Below, piece after piece: positions 44,511-53,436 of a stretch of DNA of 64,000 nt (position 1 is its first letter; each line of letters begins with the position of its first letter). The notes beneath the pieces were generated by a model. That model searched no databases. It had not been told where the DNA came from and worked only from the letters and a program-made list of their open reading frames with translations. A program made the translations under genes and the position numbers. Source of the DNA: Herbaspirillum sp. GW103. GTDB lineage: Bacteria > Pseudomonadota > Gammaproteobacteria > Burkholderiales > Burkholderiaceae_D. The stretch covers positions 620,001 to 684,000 of the forward strand of contig NZ_AJVC01000006.1 of assembly GCF_000261365.1 (NCBI RefSeq), given 5' to 3'.

Positions 44511-45086
44511 GCCATCGCCGTCACCACCGACGTCTCCCGTCGTGACGACGTCGAGGCGCTGGTCGCCAAGGGAGAGCAGCACTTCGGTCGCATCGACGTG
44601 CTGATCAACAATGCCGGCATCATGCCGCTGGCGCCGATGGCCAGGCTCAAGGTCGAGGAGTGGGACCGCATGATCGACGTCAACGTCAAGGGCCTGCTCT
44701 ATGGTGTGGCCGCTGCGCTGCCGCGCTTTGCCGCGCAGGGCGCCGGCCATTTCATCAACGTATCGTCGGTGGCCGGCATCAAGGTCTTCGCCGGCATGGG
44801 CACGGTCTACAGCGCCACCAAGTTCGCGGTACGCGCCCTGACCGAAGGCCTGCGCGCTGAAGCACCGGACGGTGTGCGCACCACCATCATCTCCCCGGGG
44901 GCGGTGGATTCCGAATTGAAGACCCACAGCAGCGACAAGGAGACCTCGGAAGCCCTGCTGGCCTGGTATGAGGCCAACCAGATCCCGGCCGATTCGGTGG
45001 CACGTGCGATCGCCTATGCCATTGAACAACCGGCCAATGTGGATATCAGCGAAGTGGTGCTGCGGCCGGTGGCCCAGGAATTCTAA
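44505..45086 (+). pseudogene. SDR oxidoreductase lacking its cofactor-binding N-terminus
   Basis: About 193 residues of a classical [81 protein letters not shown] and the PG turn are all there, but the N-terminal TGxxxGxG dinucleotide motif and first ~53 residues are absent. Coding similarity begins at about 44505, exactly where the divergent LysR gene is also truncated. A GTG at 44598 could start a shorter product that would still lack NAD(P) binding. The gene should be inactive. Confidence 0.75.
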
Positions 45087-45311
45087 GAATTCTAAGTTTT
45101 CCACAAGCGATCTTCTTCGCGCCTTGCGACGGCGCCGGTGGGCAGTGATGCCTTCCGGTGCCGTTTTTCGTGGGCTTGTTATCCTGCCATTGCCGTATCG
45201 GCAATGATTTCGCGGCGGCATGTTGTTTGCTTCAAACGCTGCAATGCGCGCGTGCAGACAAGCACGGTGCTTTTCTATATGATTGCCGGCCCAAAAAAGA
45301 AGGAGTGATCG

Positions 45312-46568
45312 ATGGCGAACGCGTGCGGTGTGGATTTCGGCACCTCCAATTCCACGGTGGGCTGGCTGCGTCCGGATGCAGGGGATTCTCTGCTGCTGCC
45401 GCTGGAAGACGGCAAGCCCACGCTGCCTTCGGTCGTGTTCTTCAATGCCGACGAGAACAGTTTCAGCTATGGTCGTGCCGGGCTGGGCGAATACCTGGCC
45501 GGTTACGAAGGCCGCCTGATGCGCTCACTGAAGAGCCTGCTGGGCTCCGGCGCCATCGATGGCCAGACCGAAGTGGGCGGGCGCGCGCTGCCCTATCGGG
45601 GGCTGCTCTCGCAGTTCATCGGTGAGCTCAAGCAGCGCGCCGAGCGTACCGCCGGGACCGCCTTTTCCCAGGTGGTGCTGGGGCGCCCGGTGCACTTCGT
45701 CGATGAGGATGCTGCCGCCGACCAGCTGGCCCAGGATACGCTGGAGCAGATTGCGCGCGATGTCGGTTTCAAGGATATCGCCTTCCAGTTCGAACCCATC
45801 GCGGCCGCCTTTGATTACGAATCGCGCATCGACCGGGAAGAGCTGGTGCTCATCGTCGACATCGGCGGTGGCACCTCCGACTTCTCGCTGGTGCGTCTGT
45901 CGCCCCGGCGCGCCGCGCGCAGCGAGCGGCGCGACGATATCCTGGCCAATGGCGGCGTGCACATCGGGGGTACCGACTTCGACAAGTACTTCAGCCTGGC
46001 CTGCGTGATGCCGCTGCTGGGCCTGGGCGGGCGCCTGCTGGGCAATGCCGAGATCCCGTCGAGCTACTATTTCAACCTGGCCACCTGGCACACCATCAAC
46101 CAGCTCTACACCCGCAAGGCCTGGCAGCAACTGCAGGACGTGGCGCGTGAAGTGGTCGACCGCGAGCGTTTTGCGCGCCTGCTGGACGTGGTCGAGCAGC
46201 GCTGCGGCCACTGGCTGGCGCTGCAGGTGGAAGCGGGCAAGATTGCCCTTTCCACCGCCGACCAGACCCTGCTGGAGCTGGATCGCCTGCGCCAGCCCGA
46301 GCAGTTGCCGATCTTGCGCAGCGACTTCAACGGAGCCGTCGATCACCTGGTGCAATCGGTCGAGCAGACCGTTCTGGCACTGCTGCAGCAGGCCGGTTTG
46401 CGCGCCGACGACATCGACAGTGTCTTCTTCACCGGTGGTTCCAGCGGGGTGCGCCTGCTGCGCGAACGCATCGGTGCGCTCGCCCCGCAGGCGCGTCATG
46501 TGGAAGGCGATCTGTTCGGCAGCATCGGCAGCGGCCTGGCCATCGACGCCGCGCGCAAGTTCGGCTGA
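45312..46568 (+). CDS. yegD: Hsp70-family protein, YegD-like
   Basis: 418-residue actin-fold ATPase of the DnaK superfamily. Phosphate 1 CGVDFGTSNSTVGW, phosphate 2 LVLIVDIGGGTSDFSLV and adenosine-region FFTGGSSGVRLLRERI are clear. It has the nucleotide-binding domain but lacks the DnaK peptide-binding and lid domains, as in E. coli YegD, so chaperone activity is unlikely in the usual sense. AAGGAG precedes the ATG. It is monocistronic; the RpiR-type regulator follows after 142 bp. Confidence 0.92.
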   Translation: MANACGVDFGTSNSTVGWLRPDAGDSLLLPLEDGKPTLPSVVFFNADENSFSYGRAGLGEYLAGYEGRLMRSLKSLLGSGAIDGQTEVGGRALPYRGLLSQFIGELKQRAERTAGTAFSQVVLGRPVHFVDEDAAADQLAQDTLEQIARDVGFKDIAFQFEPIAAAFDYESRIDREELVLIVDIGGGTSDFSLVRLSPRRAARSERRDDILANGGVHIGGTDFDKYFSLACVMPLLGLGGRLLGNAEIPSSYYFNLATWHTINQLYTRKAWQQLQDVAREVVDRERFARLLDVVEQRCGHWLALQVEAGKIALSTADQTLLELDRLRQPEQLPILRSDFNGAVDHLVQSVEQTVLALLQQAGLRADDIDSVFFTGGSSGVRLLRERIGALAPQARHVEGDLFGSIGSGLAIDAARKFG

Positions 46569-46710
46569 GGCCGCAGCGCGGTCCTGCTGCTATACAATGC
46601 GGCGACCCGGTCCGGATCGCGTGGGTTTGGGGCGATATGAAGCAAATCGTCACAGACGGCATCGCCTGGGCCTGCATTGAACCGCATCGCGGATTGATCC
46701 CCGTACCGAC

Positions 46711-47559
46711 ATGAAACCTTCTGCCGAATCCTTCGTGCGCCGCGTGCGCAGCAAACTCGACGAGCTCTCCAGTACCGAGCGCCAGCTGGCAGACTTCCTG
46801 CTGGAGTTTCCGGGCGAGCTGGCCAGCTATGCCGGCAACGAACTGGCGCAACTGGCCGGTGTCTCGCCCTCGACCGTGAGCCGTTTCATCCGCCGCGTCG
46901 GTTACGACAGCTACGAGGAGGCGCGGCGCCACGTGCGTGAGGAACAGGAGACCGGCTCCCCGCTGTTCCACGCCAGCAGCCCCGCTGCCGCGCGCCAGGT
47001 GCGTTCGGTGGCGGCGCACTTCCAGCAATCCCAACAGAACCTGGCAGCAACCTTCGAGCGTCTCTCGGATGCGACTCTGGCCGAGATCGCCCGTGCCATC
47101 GTCGCCGCGCCGCAAGTGTTCATCTTCGGCAGCCGCAGCAGCCAGGCCTTTGCGCTCTATCTGCGCTGGCAGATCATCCAGGTCTTGCCGCGCGTGACCT
47201 GCCTGCCGGGGCCGGGCGAGACGCTGGGGGAATACACCGCCGGTTTGTCCGAGCGCGATTGCGTGATCGTCTTCGGCACCCGTCGCCAGACCGGGCAGAT
47301 GCAGCGCCTCCTGGAGGCGGCCACGCGCACTGGTGCTGATCTGCTCTACATCAGCGACCAGGCGTCGGCCGACTATGCCCCTGCGACCTGGTCGTTGCAG
47401 GCGCATTGCCGTGGCCCCGGTTCTCTGGACAACCACGTTGGCGTGATGGCCCTGTGCGATCTGCTGGCCACCCTGGTGATCGAGGCCAGCGGTGCCGCCG
47501 GGCGCAAGCGGCTGGCGGCGGTGGAGCAGGAACACGAGGAACTGGGCGACTTCGATTGA
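46711..47559 (+). CDS. RpiR/MurR-family regulator with SIS domain
   Basis: 282-residue regulator: N-terminal HTH_6 (about 10-85; STERQLADFLLEFPGELASY and LAGVSPSTVSRFIRRVGYD) and C-terminal SIS sugar-phosphate-binding domain (about 125-260; PQVFIFGSRSSQAFALYLRW, DCVIVFGTRRQTGQMQRLLE). Regulators of this type sense phosphosugars or related anionic metabolites. The gap to the downstream MFS gene contains four copies of a TGAAAT-N4-ATTTCA palindrome, the expected shape of an RpiR-type operator, so the MFS permease and racemase genes are its probable targets. Confidence 0.92.
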   Translation: MKPSAESFVRRVRSKLDELSSTERQLADFLLEFPGELASYAGNELAQLAGVSPSTVSRFIRRVGYDSYEEARRHVREEQETGSPLFHASSPAAARQVRSVAAHFQQSQQNLAATFERLSDATLAEIARAIVAAPQVFIFGSRSSQAFALYLRWQIIQVLPRVTCLPGPGETLGEYTAGLSERDCVIVFGTRRQTGQMQRLLEAATRTGADLLYISDQASADYAPATWSLQAHCRGPGSLDNHVGVMALCDLLATLVIEASGAAGRKRLAAVEQEHEELGDFD

Positions 47560-47975
47560 GTTGCCTGACTGAAATGGCGCATGTTCGCCATCGGGAAGAT
47601 ATTGAAATCCCGATTTCATCCCTGTCTTTATTCTGACTCCCAATTTTCATGCGTGCCGCCCCGTCGCGGTGCGCTGAGCCGGCTGAGCGCCCTCTTGCGG
47701 CGCACGCCGGCGCCTCCCGGGCGACCACTTTCTTCTGAAATCCGGATTTCATCCAGTGCAGCAGTCTGGCACGAAGATTGCTGATGCACCGCATGTCTGA
47801 AATAATAATTTCAATAAATCATATAAATTGAAATTGTACTTTCATTCACGGGCATGCTGGACTACAGTACTTTCGCGGCCACCGAAGCAGGGCGGCGTGG
47901 TTCCACAGCCTCGCATCATCCGATGCGCACACCGAGCAGCACTCATTGGACCTTCCAACGCAAGAGGAGCAGACC
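47560..47975 (+). promoter_or_regulatory. four TGAAAT-N4-ATTTCA operator-like sites
   Basis: Sites: TGAAATCCCGATTTCA at 47603-47618, TGAAATCCGGATTTCA at 47736-47751 (perfect 16-bp palindrome), TGAAATAATAATTTCA at 47798-47813 and TGAAATTGTACTTTCA at 47829-47844 (one mismatch). The last three are 62 and 31 bp apart, close to whole helical turns (six and three). They lie between the RpiR-type regulator and the MFS gene. AT-rich DNA around 47798-47850 probably includes the MFS promoter. No gene is seen in the gap. Confidence 0.7.
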
Positions 47976-49424
47976 ATGGCTGGACCCACACTTTCGTCGC
48001 CCGACCTGCCGCACTCATCGCGCGTGGCCGAACTGGACGGCGCGCTGGACAAGATCGGGGTGACCCGTTCGCATCACACCATCATTTTCCTGATCCTGAT
48101 CGGCTGTCTGTTCGACGCCTTCGAACAGAATGCCATCGGCCTGGTCGGCCCGCTGCTCAAGCAGCAGTGGGGGCTGAGCGCGACCGACATCGGCCTGCTC
48201 AATACGGTCACCTTTGCCAGCGCCGCCATCGGCCGCATCGTCTCCGGTCTGGTGGCTGACCGCTATGGCCGGCGCGTCATGCTGAGCCTGGATCTGCTGC
48301 TCTTCACGCTGGGCGCGGGCATCTGCGCGCTGGCGCCGGACCTGACGGTAATGGCCGTGGGGCGCGCCATTGTCGGCTTCGGTCTCGGGGGCGAGATCGC
48401 CATTGCGGTCACGATGCTGGCCGAATTCTGTTCCAGCAAGTTCCGTGGAACGGCCGTGGGGCTGGTCAACGTGGGGGCGGGCGGCATGGGCAATTTCCTG
48501 GCGCCGGCCTTTGGCCTCTTGGTGTTCACGCTCTTTCCCGGTGAGAACAGCTGGCGCTGGCTGTTCTTCTGCCTGATGCTGCCAGCGCTGCTGGGCGCCT
48601 TTTATCGCCGCTACATCCCGGAGACGCCGCGTTTCCTGCTCTCGCGCAACCAGGTCGCGCAAGCCAATGCGGTGCTGGCACGACTGGCCAGCGGCAAGCT
48701 CTCCGGTCCGGCGCCACAGGGCCGTGACTGGATCAGCGACGATGGTCGCCACGAGCATGCGGCCTCGGTCAAGGTGCGCTCCATGGAAATCTTCCAGGGT
48801 CCGCTGGCTCGCCGCACCCTGCCGCTGTGTATCGCCATCTGGATGACCTATGGCGCGCAGATTTCGGTGCTGACCCTCATGCCGACCATCCTGGTGAGCC
48901 TGGGCTATACCATTTCCAAGAGTCTTCTGTTCACCATGGTCATGCAGAGCGGCAGCCTGCTGGGGGCGATTGCCGCCTCGGTGTTCGGTTTCCACCTGCC
49001 ACGCAAGCGCGTGCTGACGGTGGGCGCCATCTGCGCTTGTCTGGCGGCGCTGGCCATTGGTTTCCTGGCCAAGAGCATCGTACTGATTCTGGCGGCCGGT
49101 GCGGTATTCCAGTTCTTCGTGCTGTTGCTCAACACCACCATCTGGATCTTCGCGCCCGAACTGTATCCGACCCGCGTACGCGCCTTCGGCACCGCCTTCA
49201 TCCTTGCCACCGGCACGGCGGCCGGGGCATTCATGCCGCTGGCGGCCGGACGCCTGTTCGATGCCTTCGGCCTGGCCGGCGTCTTCGGCATGATCGCCGT
49301 CATGTACGGCATCTTCACCGTGGCCATCCGTACCATGCCGGAGACTTATGGCAAGTCACCCGATGCACCGCTGGAAGAAACCGCTTCGCAAGCGGTGGTG
49401 CAGGCAGCGGTGGCGCGTAGTTGA
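47976..49424 (+). CDS. MFS permease (organic acid/aromatic acid:H+ symporter-like)
   Basis: 482-residue major facilitator with twelve predicted helices. The loop 2-3 signature is GLVADRYGRRVMLSLDLLLF, with GRAIVGFGLGGEIAIAVTML in helix 4 and IPETPRFLLSRNQVAQANAV after helix 6, as in sugar/aromatic acid symporters. The start at 47976 has GAGGAG upstream. It is followed 22 bp later by a racemase-like gene, and preceded by an array of RpiR-type operator sites. The substrate is unknown; the racemase neighbour hints at an amino or hydantoin-like acid (inference). Confidence 0.9.
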   Translation: MAGPTLSSPDLPHSSRVAELDGALDKIGVTRSHHTIIFLILIGCLFDAFEQNAIGLVGPLLKQQWGLSATDIGLLNTVTFASAAIGRIVSGLVADRYGRRVMLSLDLLLFTLGAGICALAPDLTVMAVGRAIVGFGLGGEIAIAVTMLAEFCSSKFRGTAVGLVNVGAGGMGNFLAPAFGLLVFTLFPGENSWRWLFFCLMLPALLGAFYRRYIPETPRFLLSRNQVAQANAVLARLASGKLSGPAPQGRDWISDDGRHEHAASVKVRSMEIFQGPLARRTLPLCIAIWMTYGAQISVLTLMPTILVSLGYTISKSLLFTMVMQSGSLLGAIAASVFGFHLPRKRVLTVGAICACLAALAIGFLAKSIVLILAAGAVFQFFVLLLNTTIWIFAPELYPTRVRAFGTAFILATGTAAGAFMPLAAGRLFDAFGLAGVFGMIAVMYGIFTVAIRTMPETYGKSPDAPLEETASQAVVQAAVARS

Positions 49425-49446
49425 TGGTCTTTTTCATGAGTCTGGC

Positions 49447-50112
49447 ATGCCGCATATCCTGTTGATCAATCCCAATTCTTCCCAGGCCACCACCGAGATG
49501 ATGGTGGCCATTGCCCGCGCCTGGCTGCCATCGGGGTATTCGCTCACGGGCGTGAGTGCGCGCCGGGGGCCGGAGATGATCGTCAATGCCGTGGAGCTGG
49601 CAGCGGCGGGTGAGGAAGTTCAGCGCAACTGGTGCGAAGGCGGACGGCACAGCGCAGGTGCCATCATCAGCGCCTTCGGCGATCCTGGCATTGAGCGTCT
49701 GCGCGGGCTCGACGGGCGTCCGGTCGCCGGACTGTGTGAAGCGTCGATGCTGGAGGCGGCCGAGGGTGGCCGGCGTTTCGGTGTGGCCACCGTCACCCCG
49801 GAGCTGGCCGAGGTGATTGGGGAAAAGGCGCAGCAGGCCGGCGTTGCCGCGCTCTATACCGGTATCAGCCTGACTGCCGGAGATCCGCGTACGCTGGCGG
49901 CTGATCCGCAGGCATTGGAGCAAGCGCTGGCGCAGGCCGTGCGCGCTTGCGTGGAGCGCGATGGGGCCGAGGCGGTGGTGATCGGCGGTGGACCCTTGGG
50001 GCAGGCGGCGACGGCCCTGGCGCAGCGTTTTTCCGTGCCGGTGATTGCGCCGATTCCGGCAGCCGTACGCTATTTGCTCAAGGCCCTGCGGGCCCTGGAC
50101 GCGGCGGCGTGA
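49447..50112 (+). CDS. Asp/Glu/hydantoin racemase-family protein
   Basis: 221-residue protein of the aspartate/glutamate racemase superfamily (hydantoin/allantoin racemase branch, DCG1-like): ILLINPNSSQATTEMMVAIA at the N-terminus and AGLCEASMLEAAEGGRRFGV holding the first catalytic Cys. The second Cys position, usually VLGCTGM-like, reads VVIGGGPLGQAA, so this copy has only one of the two catalytic cysteines. It may act as an isomerase or lyase with one Cys. It follows the MFS gene by 22 bp, probably in one RpiR-controlled transcript, and converges with the aldo/keto reductase gene. Confidence 0.83.
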   Translation: MPHILLINPNSSQATTEMMVAIARAWLPSGYSLTGVSARRGPEMIVNAVELAAAGEEVQRNWCEGGRHSAGAIISAFGDPGIERLRGLDGRPVAGLCEASMLEAAEGGRRFGVATVTPELAEVIGEKAQQAGVAALYTGISLTAGDPRTLAADPQALEQALAQAVRACVERDGAEAVVIGGGPLGQAATALAQRFSVPVIAPIPAAVRYLLKALRALDAAA

Positions 50113-50131
50113 CGGCCCTTGGTCCATTTCT

Positions 50132-50974
50132 TCACAACATCGCCAGCGGCTGCTTGCGTCGCGGCGGCGGGAAGGCCGCGTCCAGCTCGCTGATGTCATT
50201 TTCATTCAGTTGCAGTTCCAGGCAGGCCCGGTTGGCCTGCACGTGCGCCAGCTCGGCAGCCTTGGGGATGGCGATCACGCCCGTGCGCCGCAATACCCAG
50301 GCCAGCGCCACCTGTGCCGGTGTCACGCCGTGGCGCTGCGCCACCGCCTTCAAGGCTGGCTGCTTGAGGATGCGTCCCTGCTCGATGGGCGAATAGGCCA
50401 TGACGGCCACGCCACTGTCTGCGGCCTGCGGCAGCAGGTCGTATTCGATGCCCCGGCGCGAGAGGTTGTACAGCACCTGATTGCACAGGACCTGATCGCC
50501 GCCGGGTTGAGCGATCAGCTCGTCCATGTCGTCGGTATCGAAATTGCTCACGCCCCATCCGCGAATTTTTCCCTGCGCCATCAGCGTCTGCATGCCCGCG
50601 ATGGTGGCCGCCAGCCGATGCGATCCGCGCCAATGCAGCAGGTAGAGGTCCAGATGGTCGGTGCCCAGGCGCTTGAGGCTGGCCTCGCAGGCGGCAATGG
50701 TGCCGCGCTCGCTGGCGTTGTGCGGCAACACCTTGCTGACCAGGTAGACCTGCTCGCGCCGGCCCGCGATGGCGCGGGCGACGATGCGCTCGGATTGGCC
50801 ATCGGCATACATCTCGGCGGTGTCGATCAGGGTCATGCCCAGGTCGATGCCGGCCTGCAGGGCGCGCACTTCGGCGCTGGCGGCAGCGGACGACTCACCC
50901 ATGTTCCAGGTGCCCTGGCCCAGGATCGGGACTGGTGTTCCATCGCGCAGGGTGAGCGAGGCAATTGGCTTCAT
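50132..50974 (-). CDS. aldo/keto reductase
   Basis: 280-residue NADPH-dependent AKR barrel. The catalytic tetrad is visible: Asp and Tyr in LIDTAEMYADGQSE, Lys in VYLVSKVLPHNAS and His in LDLYLLHWRG. The C-terminal IPKAAELAHVQANRACLELQ binds the cofactor 2'-phosphate side. AAGGAG precedes ATG at 50974; longer frames upstream are rejected. It reduces an unknown aldehyde or ketone. It is convergent with the racemase-like gene. Confidence 0.93.
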   Translation of the reverse strand: MKPIASLTLRDGTPVPILGQGTWNMGESSAAASAEVRALQAGIDLGMTLIDTAEMYADGQSERIVARAIAGRREQVYLVSKVLPHNASERGTIAACEASLKRLGTDHLDLYLLHWRGSHRLAATIAGMQTLMAQGKIRGWGVSNFDTDDMDELIAQPGGDQVLCNQVLYNLSRRGIEYDLLPQAADSGVAVMAYSPIEQGRILKQPALKAVAQRHGVTPAQVALAWVLRRTGVIAIPKAAELAHVQANRACLELQLNENDISELDAAFPPPRRKQPLAML

Positions 50975-51162
50975 GCAGGACTCCTTCATCATGGACGGGA
51001 AAACATTAGAACCCATTTTGCGCATCGGTTCACCGCGCCCCGCGCTCTCGTCAGCATGGGAATGATGCCGGTGGGTAACTTCCGCAAGTCCCTGCCGATT
51101 GTGGGCACAGGCAACTGGTGGCATGATCGCAGCCAATCAAAAAGGGAATCGGGGGAAAGTCC

Positions 51163-53436
51163 ATGTTGCGTCGTTTGCGTACCGCCTTGGCCAAGTATTG
51201 GGGGCGCTGGCTGCTGGCACTGTTGCTCATCGGTCTGGCCGAGGCAATGGTGTCAGGGCTGTTGCCCAATCCGGTGGTCGAGCGCATGGACCTGTTCTTC
51301 TATGACTTGCGCATGCGGGTGGCCAAGCCCGCGCTGGACCCGCGCATCGTCATCGTCGATATCGATGAACGCAGCATCGACGAACTCGGGCGCTGGCCCT
51401 GGAGCCGCGACCTGGTGGCCAAGCTGGTCCAGCAGATGACGCAAACCTATCAGGCCCAGGCGGTCGGTTTCGACGTCGTCTTTGCCGAGCCCGACACCAC
51501 GTCGGGCTACGGTCGCCTGGAAGATCTCGCGCACGGTCCGCTCAAGGATGTGCCGCAACTGGCGCAGCAGCTGCGCATGCTCAAGCCGCAGATGGATTAC
51601 GACGGTCGCCTGGCGGCAGCCCTGAAGGGGCAGCCGGTGGTGATGGGCTATGCCTTCTCCAATGAGAGCGGCGCCGTGGTCAAGGGCGAGTTGCCGCCGC
51701 CGGCCTTTACCGTGGCCGACCTGGGCGGGCGCGATGTGGATGTGGTGCGCTGGCGCGCCTATGGTGCCAATCTGCCGCAGCTGCAATCGGCGGCGCGTGC
51801 CGGCGGTTTCTTCAATCCGGTCCCCGATGACGACGGACTCATCCGCACCGTCTCGCTGCTGGCGCGGCATGGCGACAATTTCTACGAGTCGCTGGCCCTG
51901 GCCACCGCACGGGTGGCCGTGGGCGGCAAGCGCATCAAACCGGTCTTCCTGACCAGCGCCGATGGCTTGCTGGGGAGCCAGAAGGAGAATTACGACGCCC
52001 TGGCCGCCATCGCCGTGGAGGCGCGTCCGCAACCGCTGATCATTCCGGTGGAACGGCGGCTCACGACTCTGGTGACCTACCGCGGGCATGGCGGGCCGCA
52101 GGGCGGCGCCTATCGTTACGTGCCGGCGATCGACGTGATCCGTGGCACCTACCCGCATGACCAGCTCGATGGCCGCATCATGCTGGTGGGCACCACCGTG
52201 CCCGGTCTGAACGATCTGCGGGCTACGCCCGTGAACCCGGTCTATCCGGGAGTGGAGATCCATGCCAACCTGATCGCCTCCATCATCGATGACGACTTCA
52301 AGACCCGGCCCGATTTCGCCGCCGGCTATGACGGGGTGCAGGTGGCGCTGGCCGGCCTGCTGCTGGGCCTGCTGCTGCCCATGCTGGGGCCGCTGGCCTC
52401 GATGCTCCTGTCGCTGGGTACGGCCGGTGCACTGGCCTGGCTCAACTACTGGCTCTACGACAGCGCCGGCATGGTGCTGCCGCTGGCCTCGGTGCTGCTG
52501 CTGGTGGCGCTGCTGTTCATCAGCAACCTGGGCTGGGGCTATCTGTTCGAGTACCGCAACCGCAAGGCCATCGTCAATCTGTTCGGTGAATACGTGGCGC
52601 CGGAACTGGTGGCCGAAATGGCGGCCAATCCGGCCAGCTACAACATGGAAGGCGAGATCCGCGAGCTGACCGTGATGTTCTCCGACGTGCGCGGATTCAC
52701 CACCATCTCGGAGAGCCTGCAACCCAATGAGCTGCGTGAATACATCAACCTCTATCTGACGGCGATGTCCGAAGACATTCGCGGCAATCGCGGCACGCTC
52801 GACAAGTACATCGGTGACGCCGTGATGGCCTTCTGGGGTGCGCCGCTGGATGTGCCCGATCACGCCGCCCGGGCAGTAGCCACGGCATTGAAGATGCAGC
52901 AGACCACGCTGCTGCTCAACGAGGAATTCACGCGCCGCAACTGGCCGCCTCTGAAGATCGGCATTGGCGTCAACAGCGGCCAGATGCGCGTGGGCGATAT
53001 GGGCTCGCGCATCCGCAAGGCCTATACGGTGATGGGTGATGCGGTCAACCTGTCCTCGCGGCTGGAATCGATCACCAAGGTCTATGGCGTGGGTGTGCTG
53101 GTGGGGGAGGCCACCCGCCAGGCTGCGCCGCAGTTCGCCTACCGCGAGCTGGACCGGGTGCGCGTGAAGGGCAAGAACGAGCCGGTACCGATCTTCGAGC
53201 CACTGGCCCTGGAGAGCGAACTCGATGCCGACTTGCGCGCCGAAGTCCAACAGTGGCATGCGGCGCTGGCGCTGGTGCGCGCGCAGCGCTGGGATGAGGC
53301 GCAGCACGCCATTGAACGCCTGCAGGCGACGCAGGCACGCGGCCTCTACACGCTCTACCTGGAGCGCATCGCGCATTTCCGCCAGACGCCGCCTGCGGCG
53401 CATTGGGATGGCGTGACCACCTTCGAGACCAAGTGA
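51163..53436 (+). CDS. CHASE2-domain adenylate cyclase (class III)
   Basis: 757-residue membrane protein: N-terminal helix (about 14-34), extracytoplasmic CHASE2 sensor (about 38-385; VIVDIDERSIDELGRWPWSR is diagnostic), three further helices (about 390-460) and a C-terminal class III cyclase domain (about 490-680). Catalytic residues seen: metal Asp508 in TVMFSDVRGFTTIS and Asp552 in LDKYIGDAVMAFWGAP, Lys548 suggesting ATP over GTP, and transition-state Asn629/Arg633 in MGDAVNLSSR. It should make cAMP in response to an outside signal. A two-partner secretion locus and a FecR-domain gene follow, with a cAMP phosphodiesterase further on, a context seen with other CHASE2 cyclases. Confidence 0.93.
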   Translation: MLRRLRTALAKYWGRWLLALLLIGLAEAMVSGLLPNPVVERMDLFFYDLRMRVAKPALDPRIVIVDIDERSIDELGRWPWSRDLVAKLVQQMTQTYQAQAVGFDVVFAEPDTTSGYGRLEDLAHGPLKDVPQLAQQLRMLKPQMDYDGRLAAALKGQPVVMGYAFSNESGAVVKGELPPPAFTVADLGGRDVDVVRWRAYGANLPQLQSAARAGGFFNPVPDDDGLIRTVSLLARHGDNFYESLALATARVAVGGKRIKPVFLTSADGLLGSQKENYDALAAIAVEARPQPLIIPVERRLTTLVTYRGHGGPQGGAYRYVPAIDVIRGTYPHDQLDGRIMLVGTTVPGLNDLRATPVNPVYPGVEIHANLIASIIDDDFKTRPDFAAGYDGVQVALAGLLLGLLLPMLGPLASMLLSLGTAGALAWLNYWLYDSAGMVLPLASVLLLVALLFISNLGWGYLFEYRNRKAIVNLFGEYVAPELVAEMAANPASYNMEGEIRELTVMFSDVRGFTTISESLQPNELREYINLYLTAMSEDIRGNRGTLDKYIGDAVMAFWGAPLDVPDHAARAVATALKMQQTTLLLNEEFTRRNWPPLKIGIGVNSGQMRVGDMGSRIRKAYTVMGDAVNLSSRLESITKVYGVGVLVGEATRQAAPQFAYRELDRVRVKGKNEPVPIFEPLALESELDADLRAEVQQWHAALALVRAQRWDEAQHAIERLQATQARGLYTLYLERIAHFRQTPPAAHWDGVTTFETK

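Noticed and set aside
44510-45221. N-terminal 235 codons of a 468-codon frame that ends as LysR
   Set aside because: This part is the reverse complement of the SDR remnant and contains no helix-turn-helix; only the part below about 44510 is LysR.
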